Shown here: in pieces, positions 1 to 12,588 of the stretch | Layout: the number at the start of each line of letters is the position of its first letter | Numbering within the stretch: the first letter of the stretch is position 1 | Origin: Heterobasidion occidentale | Taxonomy: Eukaryota; Basidiomycota; Agaricomycetes; Russulales; Bondarzewiaceae | Direction of reading: 5' to 3' | Length of the DNA stretch: 64,000 nt | Assembly: GCA_039111635.1 (NCBI GenBank) | Contig: JBCAQO010000015.1 | Location: 361,378-425,377 of the forward strand | Made by a program: the position numbers and the translations under genes | Notes under the pieces: model-generated | What the model was told of the DNA's origin: nothing | What the model saw: only the letters and a program-made list of their open reading frames with translations | Database searches by the model: none

Positions 1-1894
<1,894 letters not shown>

Positions 1895-2542
1895 CTGATT
1901 CAGAGCAGGCTTGCGGCGGACTGGACACGGCACGAGCGACTGGAGCGGCTGCAAGCAGAGCGTGGGAAACGCGGGCAGGGGAGGTTCAGATTTGATGGAT
2001 CTTAATCAGCATGCGCACGCGGAGCCGAGATTGGGGTCAGATTCGAAAGGACGAGCGAATCTGGGAACAAGGTGGGCCCCTGAGAAGCGCCTGGCTGCGG
2101 GTGCGGCAGACGAACGGAAACAAAAAAGAGAGAGGGAAGTCGGGGGGAGGGTGGCTGGGCGTGGAGAGGATGCTGAGGCGAGTGCCGCTGTGATGCTGGG
2201 GCTGGGGGAGAGGCGGAGTCTGAACGGGGGGGGGGTGCGCGCTCAGCTGGGACGACGATGGGCGCCAGTGTTGTCGTCTGCTTATGCCTGTTGTAGAACG
2301 CTCTCCTGCGTTATTTAACTGTCGCAGTCGCGTCCGTTAGCCTCCTCGCTTGCTCCCGCAAACCCGCCCCGGTCGAGACCCTCGCCACTCCTCCACTCCC
2401 ATTTTCGGTACAATATCCGGCACCTCCCAGCCACCGCCGCCGCATTCCCTTCCCTCTCCTTCTCCCCCTCCTTCTCCCTCTCTCCCCTCCCCTTCCTCGC
2501 CCTCACCCTCCTTCGCCCTCCTCTCCGTCCTCCTCTCCGCTC
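1895..2542. promoter_or_regulatory. shared intergenic region between divergent TRM61 and PAS genes
   Basis: The two start codons face away from each other across 648 bp, so both core promoters must lie here. The half next to the PAS gene (about 2430-2540) is a strong CT-rich tract on the plus strand, a common core-promoter style in basidiomycetes without a TATA box. I see no clear TATA element. Function is inferred from position only. Confidence 0.55.
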
Positions 2543-4106
2543 ATGGACTCCTCGCCCTGCGTTTCTTTCAGTGCGTATCCCGACCTGTCCCCATTTGATC
2601 TCTCCTTATCCTCTTCCGCGTCACCCAGTCGGCATCGTGGACTTCACAGAGAATGTGCGGCGTTCATCTCAGTCTGCCTTCACGCTCCTCATCCGTTGTA
2701 AATTTCAACCATCCAGGCCCGCTGGGTGTTTCTGACCGAGTCCGTCAGCGACTTGTTGGGTGAGACTCTGCGGCATTGTCTCTGCCCCGGCCCCCAATTC
2801 ATGCGTCCTAGGCTACGAACCACACGAACTCGTCGGCACTCCGTCCCTCGACCTCGTCCATCCAGACGAATTTCCTCAGGTCAAACTGCTTCACTAGTGC
2901 GTCTCTCCTTGCATCTTCCGCTCTCCGTCACCGTGTCCTGATCGCCTCTTCCAGTGACACAATACGACAAGACAAGGCCGCTGTCCTCGCATATCTGCGT
3001 ATGAAGCACAAAGACCCATACAAGGGCTACATACTCTGCGCAATAGTAGGCTCTCTAGTCATCACTTCGAGATGCTGTTTTCTGACGCCAAACATCAAGT
3101 CTCGAACCGTCGCACATAACGTTCTCGTCGGTAGCGTGTCCTTTGCCGCCATGGGCCCAAAGGCCATGCACAACGCATCGACAGCCCAGGAAATCACTAT
3201 CATCACCCCTTCAGCTACAAACTTCGAATTCAGAGTAAGCGCCCTCGTTGGGCGTGACTCTTTACATCGTGTACTCAAGCCCTTGCTCTTCCTAGCGATG
3301 GAACGATCCGTCACCGATGCCTCCCAGTCCCATCCAGGTGCCTTTGCCAGACTCCCTCACCGACCCTGGCTCGCCGGAATCGACTACTGAATCGACTGCA
3401 GACAGCTCCGCCAGCAAAGAAACTCTGAAGGACGTCGAAGACGATGAAGACGAGGATGCCAAAGACAAGGGTAAAGACAAAGGCAAGAGCAAGGACAGGG
3501 AGGTTACGCCCCAACCTCCGGTGCCCAAGCCAGAACCTATCACCTTTGACCCTCTGCCGAAACAGTCTATCCGGACTGCGCTGATCCTGGACCGCTTCTC
3601 TCTGAGCTGTCCAATCATCTACTGTTCGAACGATAGCTTCCTCTCAACGACGAAAATCATGGGCCGTAGCTTCTTCGACTTTGTCATCAAGAGAGACGAG
3701 GAGCTCGTTCGCAGCTGGATCGATGCTGTCAAAGGATGGGGCGTCAACGAGCGAGGGCAGCCGAGTGATGGTGGATTTGGCTTTGGAAAGTTCACGCTCT
3801 CCCTAGTGGGCAGAGATTCGAGGTAGGCGCGACGCTCAGCTTCGCAGTCAATGACTCACCTCACTGATGACGGGCGACAGCGATCGACACCCCGACCCGC
3901 CACCATCGCGACACCGCCACGGACAACACGGCGGCACTGGCGCCAGGGATTCTGCAGCGCGATCCCACACTCATAGCGCCGCACCTGCGACAGCACGCCC
4001 GCGTGTGCGGACGCGCGGACCCAACCAAGACCAGGAAATGGCCGTCGACTCCATCTTCTCCGCTCACTCTGACGGGCTCATGGTCATCCTGCGGCACGCT
4101 GTATAG
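2543..4106 (+). CDS. PAS-domain protein, two PAS-like segments (signalling/transcription co-regulator)
   Basis: Eight exons: 2543-2570, 2629-2654, 2717-2759, 2812-2896, 2955-3045, 3100-3234, 3296-3822 and 3881-4106, about 386 aa. The spliced N-terminus reads SFIGIVDFTENARWVFLTES, then LLGYEPHELVGTPSLDLVHP, a canonical PAS core. A second PAS-like stretch (SCPIIYCSNDSFLSTTKIMG, then RSFFDFVIKRDEELVRSW) follows an acidic/Lys-rich linker. The LOV flavin-binding cysteine motif (NCRFLQ) is absent, so it is not a flavin photoreceptor by sequence. I see no DNA-binding domain; the C-terminus is a His/Arg/Pro-rich linker ending in VDSIFSAHSDGLMVILRHAV. Several exons are only 26-43 nt. The architecture resembles the PAS part of white-collar-type proteins, but the role is unknown. 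Confidence 0.82.
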
Positions 4107-6366
4107 ACTCGCAGTCGACGTCGGCTCGGGTCGCAGTCCTGTCGCCTGGTCCCTGTATTCTTGTTTTGGTTCCGTTCGTCATCATGTGCACTCCGTACGC
4201 GCCTGTGCTTTTTGTTTGATGTGCGCCTCATTATTGGCCATTTGCTATCCGTACCACCGCTGAATACCCCGTTCGAGCCGTCTGTCCAGTTACACCTATG
4301 TAGAACCACTTCCCTGTCTATCTCTATCGCTATGCGCTTGCCTTCCCTGTCCACGACTCGCCATCCTCCTCTCTGTACATGTAGGTTCCCCCGTCGGTCC
4401 CCGTGTCGTATGCGAACTGTTTTTTTTTCGCAATTGCAATCAATGTCATTTAACGTGTTCCACCCCAATTTGCCTTGCGCGCTAGTGCCCAGCATGCTCG
4501 GTGGTGTGTCATGGGTGTCCCTATTCAGCTCAGCGCCGGGCGCGCGCTCTCCCCTGCGCAGATCTGCTTCGAGCGTGTGGATCTCGTCTCCCGAACAGCG
4601 GCACGCTAGCCCGCGAACGTCGAACGCGCCCGTTGACAGGAGGCAGCGCCTCCTCTTCCGCGGTAAGCAGGTAGATCTTGAGAGATGCACGCTGCGGGCC
4701 AATACAAATCAGTGGCGGTGCAATGCGCTTGGCTGCGTTGCTCATCCTCGCTCGCTCATCCGCGCCGAGAAAGTCCACAACTCCGGACGGGCGCTCAATC
4801 GCCCGCAGGCATCCGCCGCTGGTTGGAAAGTTGGAAGGAACGACGCACGCGCAACCTTCGTAAGAACGTAGGTCGGGTAAGAACGAGGCTCTGTTCCCGG
4901 ATGTGCAGGTGCCATTCGTTATGTTGTGGTTCTGCTACTATCTGTCGCAAGCGCTGAGGCCACCGCTCGACGCGAATCCGCGTACATGACCCTCGCAAGG
5001 TACGGCCGAACACGTTTGTATGTCCAGAGGCGCCCTGCGCGCATGCGAGATGCCATGCAACACGGCAAACGCTTTCTTTCCGACTTTGCCTTGGCACCAG
5101 CCGCGCGAACAAAACAAACGAGACGTCGTCCGGGCGCAGCGTCTTCCAGCGCCTTCCTCGCTCTTCGCTGGACACGGAGAGAGATACAGTCCGCAGGAGA
5201 TCTTCGGGGCGCTTGAGTCCGTGCGTGCCGTCGAGTAATCAAGTGTTCGAGTATTCCGGGGCGATCGGTGGGCCTGGTGCTTCGACGCGGGCTCCCGCGC
5301 GCCCAGGGCCGAATGGGGTTCCGCAAAGAGCTGTCCACGAGCGGGCGAGCAGGCGAGCTATTATTGCGTCCGTCCACCAGATCCTTCCACTCCAGCGAGC
5401 CCACCGAATCTATGGACCTCGAAACGTCGGAGTCCTCCGAGAGCGTGGAACAAAGACTTGGTGGGCTAAATTTCGTAGGTCAATTCCAATAGGAGAGGAC
5501 TTACTCCCGGAGTATGACGTCCTTGAGCTTCTTCTGTCAAAAGACAGACGGGTCGGGCACACACGAGTTCTGAAATGGGAACGCGACCGAAACGATACTG
5601 CAGCCGTGCAGCCGTTCAGTCGAGCGAGGGGCGACGGAAGAAAGGTCTTGTTCTGATGGCGTAGTGACGATGCCTCTGCGGGACTGAGTATCTGACCCCT
5701 GAGTGACAACAGGCCAAACTCGGCGGAGGAGCTGTCTGGTCTCACGAGCAATGTATCAGCGTCGACGGTGCGACGGTGCGCGGGAGCACTGGCGACTCAA
5801 GCTTCGGAATGAGGATGGCGAGATGGCCTATATACGCCTAGTATGATACCGTAGACTGCTGCACTGCGGTGACACACATCAGAATCAGGATCCCCCATGC
5901 GGTTATTGCTGACCTATTTTAACTGCTCTACATCGAGCTCTGTCATTGCGGGGTGGATCACTGACACTGATACGCAGAGGTCCTGTTCGATCTCGTTTCG
6001 ATAGAAGGAGGTTGGCAGAGTGTTGGCAGTCCTCGGTTCATCCGTTTCTGAAGTGGATCATAGGACTTGGAACGCAGCGACCGCGCTGTCGGCTATGGCT
6101 CCAAGTTCGAACATAGACGGATACGGGAATAGCTCTGACTGGCTTTACTCTCTAGAGCCATGATGCATGCAGAGTTGAAGCTTGATATTTGAGGTCGAAT
6201 TCATTTTGGTGCAGTAGAAAGAGGTGGAAAGCCGTTCTCGAGTTCCAGGGGTCTCCGATCGCGATTGCCCGTGAAAATTCGCCAAAGCAACTTGAAGCGC
6301 TTCGGACTTCGCCAACGCGTCTGCTTGTTTATCTGTACATATTCGCCTCGAACATCTGGCCTCAGG
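4107..6366. other. 2.3 kb intergenic region, no supported gene
   Basis: Long open frames occur on both strands, but none shows family signatures or a credible exon chain. A weak candidate is a minus-strand segment around 5220-5490 (Ser/Asp-rich reading, with a possible TATATAGG upstream near 5830 on the minus strand). I could not link it to other exons or a family. The first few hundred bases are probably the 3' UTR of the PAS gene. Confidence 0.5.
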
Positions 6367-7456
6367 ATGTCTGCTCAAAATCAGGACGATGCTTTGATCA
6401 CCTCCAGCGACCCCCTGCATGCAAGAGCCCTTCTTTCGACTTCCGGAGAGCTGATCCTGATCGATCCTCCAGCCCGCGAACCTCATCCCCGAGCTCTGTA
6501 AAGGTTTCTACAACCTCGGATGGGTGACGGGAACCGGCGGCGGTATCAGCATCCGAGTCGGGTGAGTGTCCCTGCTCACATCCCGCTGCCATTGACCGCT
6601 GACAATGGACGTGCGCACCAGCGATAAAGTGTACATCGCGCCCTCCGGAGTGCAGAAAGAACGGATCCAGCCGATCCACATCTTCGTCCTTCCATACCCG
6701 CAGTCACTAACGCCCGACAACGATCGGCGGTTCCTCCGCAGGCCCACCGCGACGCTCAAGGAGTCCGCCTGCACACCGCTTTCTGGAACGCCTTTGACTT
6801 GCGATCTGCGGGCAGCTGCATCCACACGCACTCTCAAAACGCCGTGCTCGCCACGCTTCTCTGGACAGGACCCGTGTTCAAGATTTCTCATCAGGTCAGT
6901 GGTCCTGCTTCGCGCTGTGCATCGCGGTCGGATACTCATAACCGCGTTTCTTTGGATGACGTTTGATAGGAGGCGAGTGCTTGTCTTCGAGGTCAGAATC
7001 ACAAATAAAGTGGGTTGCTACAGATGATCAAGGGCGTCCGGATCGGCGGCACTGGACAAGCGCTGTCGTACCTCGACACGCTCGAAGTCCCCATCATCGA
7101 GAACACTCCAAACGAGGAGGATCTCAAGGACAGCATGGCCGAAGCCATGATCAAATACCCCGCTGCCGCAGGAGTCCTCGTCCGCCGTCACGGCGTGTAT
7201 GTGTGGGGTACGCCCTCCGCGCGACACTCTCGTGCAACGCCCACGCTAACCGCTCTCGGCTTTCAAACTTAGGCAACGACTGGGAAAAGGCCAAGACGCA
7301 GACCGAGGTCAATACAGTTTCTGCTTATCGACGCCCCGTGCGACGCTGATTTCTGGGAACCCGCTCTAGTGCCTCGATTACCTGTTCGAGATTGCGGTCA
7401 AGATGAAGCTGGCTGGTCTGCCCGTGCTGCAAGGAGAAAATGCCGTCACCGCGTAA
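6367..7456 (+). CDS. MDE1: methylthioribulose-1-phosphate dehydratase (class II aldolase fold)
   Basis: Methionine-salvage enzyme dehydrating methylthioribulose-1-P in the cytosol. Exons: 6367-6420, 6473-6561, 6622-6894, 6970-6972, 7024-7207, 7273-7307 and 7370-7456. Seen: [50 protein letters not shown], zinc-ligand motif [33 protein letters not shown] and RRHGVYVWG (third zinc His). Intron 1 begins GCAAGA and ends CCAG (GC-AG type), and skipping it gives the family sequence exactly. The conserved Glu of HQEMIKG is present only if a 3-nt exon (6970-6972, GAG) is used, followed by a second GC-AG intron (6973-7023). A one-base loss at 6779-6782 (CTTTCTGG, one T short) breaks the frame before [11 protein letters not shown]; family conservation resumes immediately, so I read this as a sequencing or assembly indel or a recent lesion. 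Confidence 0.92.
6970..6972 (+). other. candidate 3-nt microexon (GAG, Glu) of MDE1
   Basis: The upstream intron is 6895-6969 (GTCAGT...ATAG, 75 nt) and the downstream one 6973-7023 (GCGAGT...ACAG, 51 nt); both are phase 0 and of normal length. Reading through 6973-7023 meets an in-frame TAA just before the next exon, so this stretch must be intronic. Direct joining of 6894 to 7024 gives HQMIKG and loses the family-invariant Glu; adding GAG restores HQEMIKG. Confidence 0.62.
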
Positions 7457-8080
7457 TGCGCATGTCGGTACATGAAATCAGACGGAAATATAGGAATTGC
7501 ATTCTCCCATAGCAGAGTCGTCGGTGCCGCAACACGGCTTCAATAGCCCTTGAAGCAGACAACCCGACGTAGCGGTGTGGGTGCTCGTGCGACGATATGG
7601 TCAGATCAAGAGCACAAACGGTTCGTTCGGGGCTGGTGTCTGCATTTTGGACCCAGCGTCTTGTATCTGACAATTTGGAATACGAAGGTCGCCGTATCGC
7701 CTGCTGATGTATTTGTGGGCTCGCGTGCGACTGCGGCATAGTTCAAACACCCGAAACTCCTCAGCCAAGTACAGATCTTTCGGCACGATTTGTCGGAGAA
7801 ACCACGGCATACTTATCGTCGCCTTTCTACAAGACTCAACAGAAGGAATGCAACGATGAGGTCTCCGACCAGTCTGAAATGCAGACCGAGCTAGAACTTC
7901 GCGCTTGTGCGGGTACCGCTGCTCCTCTCCCTTGCCTCACATCCTCGTTCAGTTTACAAAGATGACCGCCTGATATATCTTTGCTAGCACGTCAGCCGCA
8001 CAAGAAGTTAGGCATAGAAGTAAGGTTAAGAAATTGTTCACAGGGTGCAAATATACAACATCACTCTATCTCCGATCTCC
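7457..8080. other. intergenic region between convergent MDE1 and NTA1
   Basis: The 624 bp lie tail-to-tail between two stop codons and should contain both 3' UTRs. I see no RNA gene, repeat or credible ORF. Confidence 0.6.
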
Positions 8081-9294
8081 TCACACCGTCCAATTTCCGA
8101 CTCCTTCTTGAGTTCGCTCCATCACTTGCAGTAGAATAGGCCTGCCTCGACCTTGGTACAATGCAAAAAGCGCGGAACTCCCTGCGAATTTCTTGCCTTT
8201 CCATGCACTGTTAGTAGTACGTAGACGAATGCGATAGCGCAGCTCGTACCGTTCTCCTCTCCGCATCTATTGCACACAATGGCGACGGTACGTCTGGGTT
8301 CGATGGTGGTGGGAGATTGATTCCCACCGTCTCCGGTATGCGCCCAGAGAGGCCGCAAACGGGAGGCCCAGTAGTTGAGAGTATGCCAGTCTTCAGCTGT
8401 GTCCTCGTCAACGCCGGAATCCAGCCAGGCATTGAGCAAGATCAGCAAATCGGTGCCATTCGCCCGGCAGTAGTCCGCGATCTCGTATGGACCGTCTTCA
8501 AGCGTCCAAACAGCGGGGGGTTGTGGGTTGAGGTCCATGCATATTCCAAGACTCACGGTGTTGAGTGGGGCAGGGAGGTTGAAGGTCACGAACCCGGTGC
8601 CTACGAACCGCGAGCAAGCATAAGTCTCAATCTCACAGTCAGAGCTTCGGGATGAACCTGGTTTGGCCCATGTTTGATCCGTCTCAAACAAGTTTGTTTT
8701 ACGATAGCCACCGATTCGTTTACCGTCAGGGCCGTGTACGACAGCACTGTTGGCACCGATCGCGTCGATGATATGACCATCGGAATCGCTTCTCTTCGTG
8801 ATCTCACTCTGTTCTAAGCGTTCTGGGTAGCCAGCGACAACATAGCAGTGCAGCTTTTCTGCCATCTCAGCACAGAATCTCGAGGTGGGTCCGGTGTGGG
8901 GATGCTCCAAGAAAGGCGATATCGAAGCAGCGTCGCGAAAAACATATCCTGGGGATGAGTGCACCGCAGCTCAACGCCTGTATTGTTCCGCAAGACGAAG
9001 TGTACAGACCGCTGAAGATCATTTCCGGAAGGACCAGAAGATCGAGCGAACGAGGTTGTATACTAAAACGACGACGCAATCAGCTCCGTCACAGAAAAGC
9101 TCGATTCAAGAGCTCACTTGGCGCATATCGCATGGGCCCGTGCAATATTTTCCTCGACATGTCCTATCTGAAAACGTATGGGGCGCACGCGTCGACATTC
9201 TCGACCAGTTGGGATCCGATCGAATGCGCTAAGTACTGACTCGTGGGGCGAACTGGACAACTGCTATTCTCAAACGTGGGTATGTGGATGCCAT
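8081..9294 (-). CDS. NTA1: protein N-terminal asparagine/glutamine amidohydrolase (nitrilase family)
   Basis: Deamidates N-terminal Asn/Gln of proteins to feed the Arg/N-degron pathway. Five exons, 9294-9241, 9167-9118, 9062-9010, 8948-8250 and 8196-8081, give an unbroken 323-aa product. The nitrilase triad is visible: Glu in LDLLVLPEMIFSGYVF, Lys in GGYRKTNLFETD, Cys in TVSLGICMDLNPQ. Also seen: GPTSRFCAEMAEKLHCYVVA, GYPERL, LNAWLDSG and the C-terminal KKFAGSSALFALYQGRGRP. The start is the ATG before ASTYPRLRIAVVQFAPR, typical of nitrilase beta strand 1. Convergent with MDE1, divergent from the oxygenase gene. No frame breaks. Confidence 0.93.
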
Positions 9295-10429
9295 CGTTGC
9301 TAATGGCTTTATAGCATTCCGTACGAGGGAAGACAGACTATGAAACCTCTCCCTGGTGGTCGGGAGGAAGAGCTGGACGGGGCGGTTTCTGGTTCCCCCG
9401 GTCACGGCGAGGTCAATAACGTCACTAGCAGTCACACCTTTCTCGCGACCCTTTAGGAGTCGGGACCACCTCTTGGAAAGCGATACAGCAGCGATACAGC
9501 GTGCAACGCTTCAACGAGATGCGTTCAACGTCTTCTGCTTCAGTGAGATACGAATCTATTTTTCTGGGGTATTAGTCTAATCATGCTTCTAATTGTACGT
9601 TCAACTCACGACGTTATATGATCATCATATGGTTGACAACGCGATTTCGTCCAGACCTCTGATCTGATGCCAATCTGTGGTCGGCGTACGCGCGCAAACC
9701 GTGACGAGATGCGCTTTTGATACATCTTATCGGTCAGCCCGCGTTCGAAGCGGGACGAAAAACATATGCGTTCAAGAAGACCAGCGAAGACGCTGTTTGG
9801 ATAGTGACCGGCATACAGACGTGAGTGATCTGAGATTCTATATTGAGTTCATATCCCATACTCTCGGATAACTCTTGTCAGGGAGCTGCCGTCGACCTTG
9901 CTGGCATAGGCAAGTCATTAGAGCTGTCCAGGGCAAACCTTCTATGGAAGCCATGAATACCTATTGACCATCGTCCCTCATGCTTTCGAGACTCGACCTG
10001 ACGCGACCCTGTATTCTTTGGAGACCATTTGGAAACTCCTATCTCTCTCAGTGCTCGGCTGTAACCACTGAGTGCCGCTGGAACCTTGTACCAAGCATTT
10101 GATTATCAATGATGCCGAGACTACGTGCAGAATGAGTTGTTTCACGGTGAGTGAGCGTGTGTTTCTGGTGTACATATAGAATCTGACTGCAAGCCTTCCT
10201 GTGGGATATTCAGTCTTCCTTAACAGATGTTCGTCTTTGTTTGTGGGTCCTCCTTCGCTAGGAACTTACGAAGTTACGCGGAACTGAATGTATGAAGCTC
10301 CGCGAGACCATGTAATGCTCCGGACGAAGGTCATGCGATCATGTGCTTGCTCTTATTGCGAATGCATTTCGGTGTATTATAAGGCGGCGTGGAGTTAACA
10401 CTCGTAGTTGTACTCCTTCCCCGATCATC
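9295..10429. other. intergenic region between divergent NTA1 and the 2OG oxygenase gene
   Basis: About 1.1 kb, clearly less GC-rich than the genes. It must hold the promoters of both neighbours. I see no supported ORF, RNA gene or strong repeat. Confidence 0.5.
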
Positions 10430-11828
10430 ATGTCTGAGACAACGGCACCTCCTTTTCCTGACGACATTCCAGTCGCCCCTCTGCTGGTCATTGACTACGC
10501 GCTCATAAAGGCGGGCGACCAGGACGAGATTGATAAGCTCTGGAAAGCTGCTACCGAGCTGGGTTTCTGGTAGTGCGTATATATTTTGATCGTAGGTGTG
10601 GATCATGTTCATCAATCTTCATTCAACAGCACGAAGAATCATGACATGGACAAAGAAGTGAGGACATTTATGAGCTGAGCACGAAGACTCTTGAACTGCC
10701 ATTGGAAGAGAAGATCAAATCTGAGGGGTACGAGACACTATCATATGCCTGGCTTTTTACTATTAATCTCTCTCTCTCAGGCATAAGCGAAACGGCCGTT
10801 GGGCTACTGACGAAACTGGCTCTCCTGACAATATAGAATTCATGGATATCGCCAAGGATGACATCCTTGCTTGGCCTAAACGCATTCTTCGGTCATATCC
10901 GCACACCGTCAATGACCTCACCATAGAGTCCACACTCAAGCCCTACTTGCTGAAATCCCTGGATCTTTGCTTCACTGCTTTCAACACCTTCGATGACAAA
11001 CTCGGCCTGCCTGCGGGTAGACTTGTTCAGAACCATACGGGCGACAACATCAGTCGTTCGGAGATACGGTGCATCAGGTGTCTTCCTCGACCCGAAGTGC
11101 CTGCACACAAGTTGAGTCTCGGCGTGCACACTGACTTTGGATCTATGGTATGGTTCTCCGCTCAGTACCTTGCACTTGGGTGCGCTGACCCTTGCTTCCA
11201 GACTATTCTTCACCCTCGTCTCGGAGGGCTGCAGGTTTTGCCCCCGGATCCAGTGAATGGTTATATGTGAAGGTGAGGTCAGTTGTATGTTGTCGACCTA
11301 TATTCTGCTTACTTAGGAGACCTTATCATTTCAATGCAGCCTGTACCTGGCTACATAATCTGCAACCTCGGAGACGCTATGGCGATATGGAGTGGTGGAA
11401 TTTTGCGGTCTAATCAGCATCGTGTCGTGTCAGTCTATCATCATCATCACTTCGTCGATTCCAGACCTCACATCCTTGGCCCTCCGTCTAGGAATCCTCC
11501 CAAGGAACAGGCCAGTCTTGTTAGATGGTCACTTGGGTACTTTACGCGGCCAAACGACAACTGCATACTTGCGCCCTTGGTCAACGAAAGCGCAAAGATT
11601 GCACAGCATGCGGCTCAGACAGCTGACTGGAAGGAAAATCCTAACTTGAAACCTCAGACCGCGGCCGACTGGTATGCCAGACGGAACAATCTTATGGTGT
11701 TAAATAGCTTCAAGGTTGGCCAGTTTGCTTTCTTTGACAACGCATCATATCTGACATCAGGTATGAAGGGCCCGGAGTCTTGGTGGGCAAGTAGGGGTAC
11801 AGAACATACTGAGATTCCCGTAGCTTGA
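10430..11828 (+). CDS. 2-oxoglutarate/Fe(II)-dependent oxygenase, isopenicillin-N-synthase type (frame broken)
   Basis: DIOX_N plus 2OG-FeII_Oxy architecture. Exons: 10430-10572, 10630-10727, 10781-11147, 11202-11272, 11340-11428 and 11492-11828. Seen: VIDYALIKAGD, ELGFWYTKNHDMDKE, YELSTKTLELPLEEKIKSEG, iron ligands in LGVHTDFGSM and in LRSNQHRVV, co-substrate Arg region VRWSLGYFTRP, and C-terminal PESWWASRGTEH. Two single-base losses interrupt it: near 10658-10662 (GAAGTGAGG, one G short) and near 11241-11247 (CCCCCGGATCC, one G short). Splicing explains neither. A region at 11700-11760 may be a retained intron. Substrate unknown; such proteins act in secondary metabolism or nucleotide/hormone oxidation, but no biosynthetic neighbours are seen. 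Confidence 0.83.
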
Positions 11829-12588
11829 GTGGGGCGAGGTTAGTCTGTATCAGTGGACCATTCCGCTTGATGACTCATAAACGTCAGTATGTCAACATCC
11901 TTGATGCTAGAAGATTTCTGATGTTTTGTCTTTGGATAGGATTAGGATGCTGTAAGTACTATGATGAAACGAAGCGCGACCATGAATGTTATGTATGATC
12001 ACGATGTGCACTACATCACGGACTTCGCTGTTTGGATGGCGCTGCGATACAACAGCGTCACTGCTATTTAAGGAGCCACCCAAAAAAGGCCTGTCATTTG
12101 GAGAGTCACAATGTCCAGTCATCACACGATCTCCTCCCAAAAACAATAGCGTTAGAGATATAACGTGTCAACTTTCATCTGTGTAATGTTTGTTTCTCTA
12201 TCTCGATTGAAAATACTCTGATATATTCCAAACTCTAGCAGTACTAGTTCGTCGCTAATAGCACTAAAGCTGTGCATGAGTCTGATGTCCTGTTGAAACT
12301 GTTCGATGGAACGTATCCACTTGGACAGTCGCTTCAGTCTTCGAGAGCTGTGCGTGTCGAGTCATGAGAGTGATTTCGGGTGGAGAACCACATCAAAGTC
12401 ACCCCACGGGCGTCTCGCAAACTGCTATAAAGCTAGCGAACACCCGCATATAGTGACAATTATCTATTTGCTCTACAGTAATCATTCACACACCACAGCG
12501 GCCGCTCACATGTCTTTAGGTCAGTTGACGAAGCATATACTCTATAGGACCCTCCTAAATCCACTGTCTTCTAGTTCTGGCTCCACAT
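11829..12588. other. intergenic region downstream of the oxygenase gene
   Basis: About 760 bp of AT-richer sequence. It contains the oxygenase 3' end and the promoter of the next gene. Nothing further is supported. Confidence 0.5.

Noticed and set aside
4064..4871. 212-aa minus and 236-aa plus overlapping frames
   Set aside because: Neither has family motifs or splice partners; they lie in the 3' flank of the PAS gene and look like chance frames in GC-rich DNA.
5220..5490. Possible minus-strand exon (Ser/Asp-rich reading)
   Set aside because: The reading looks protein-like and has a possible TATA upstream, but no start, stop or splice chain could be assembled.
6367..7456. MDE1 as a decayed pseudogene
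   Set aside because: Only one base breaks the frame, all zinc and catalytic motifs are kept, and the same kind of break recurs in essential genes across the window.
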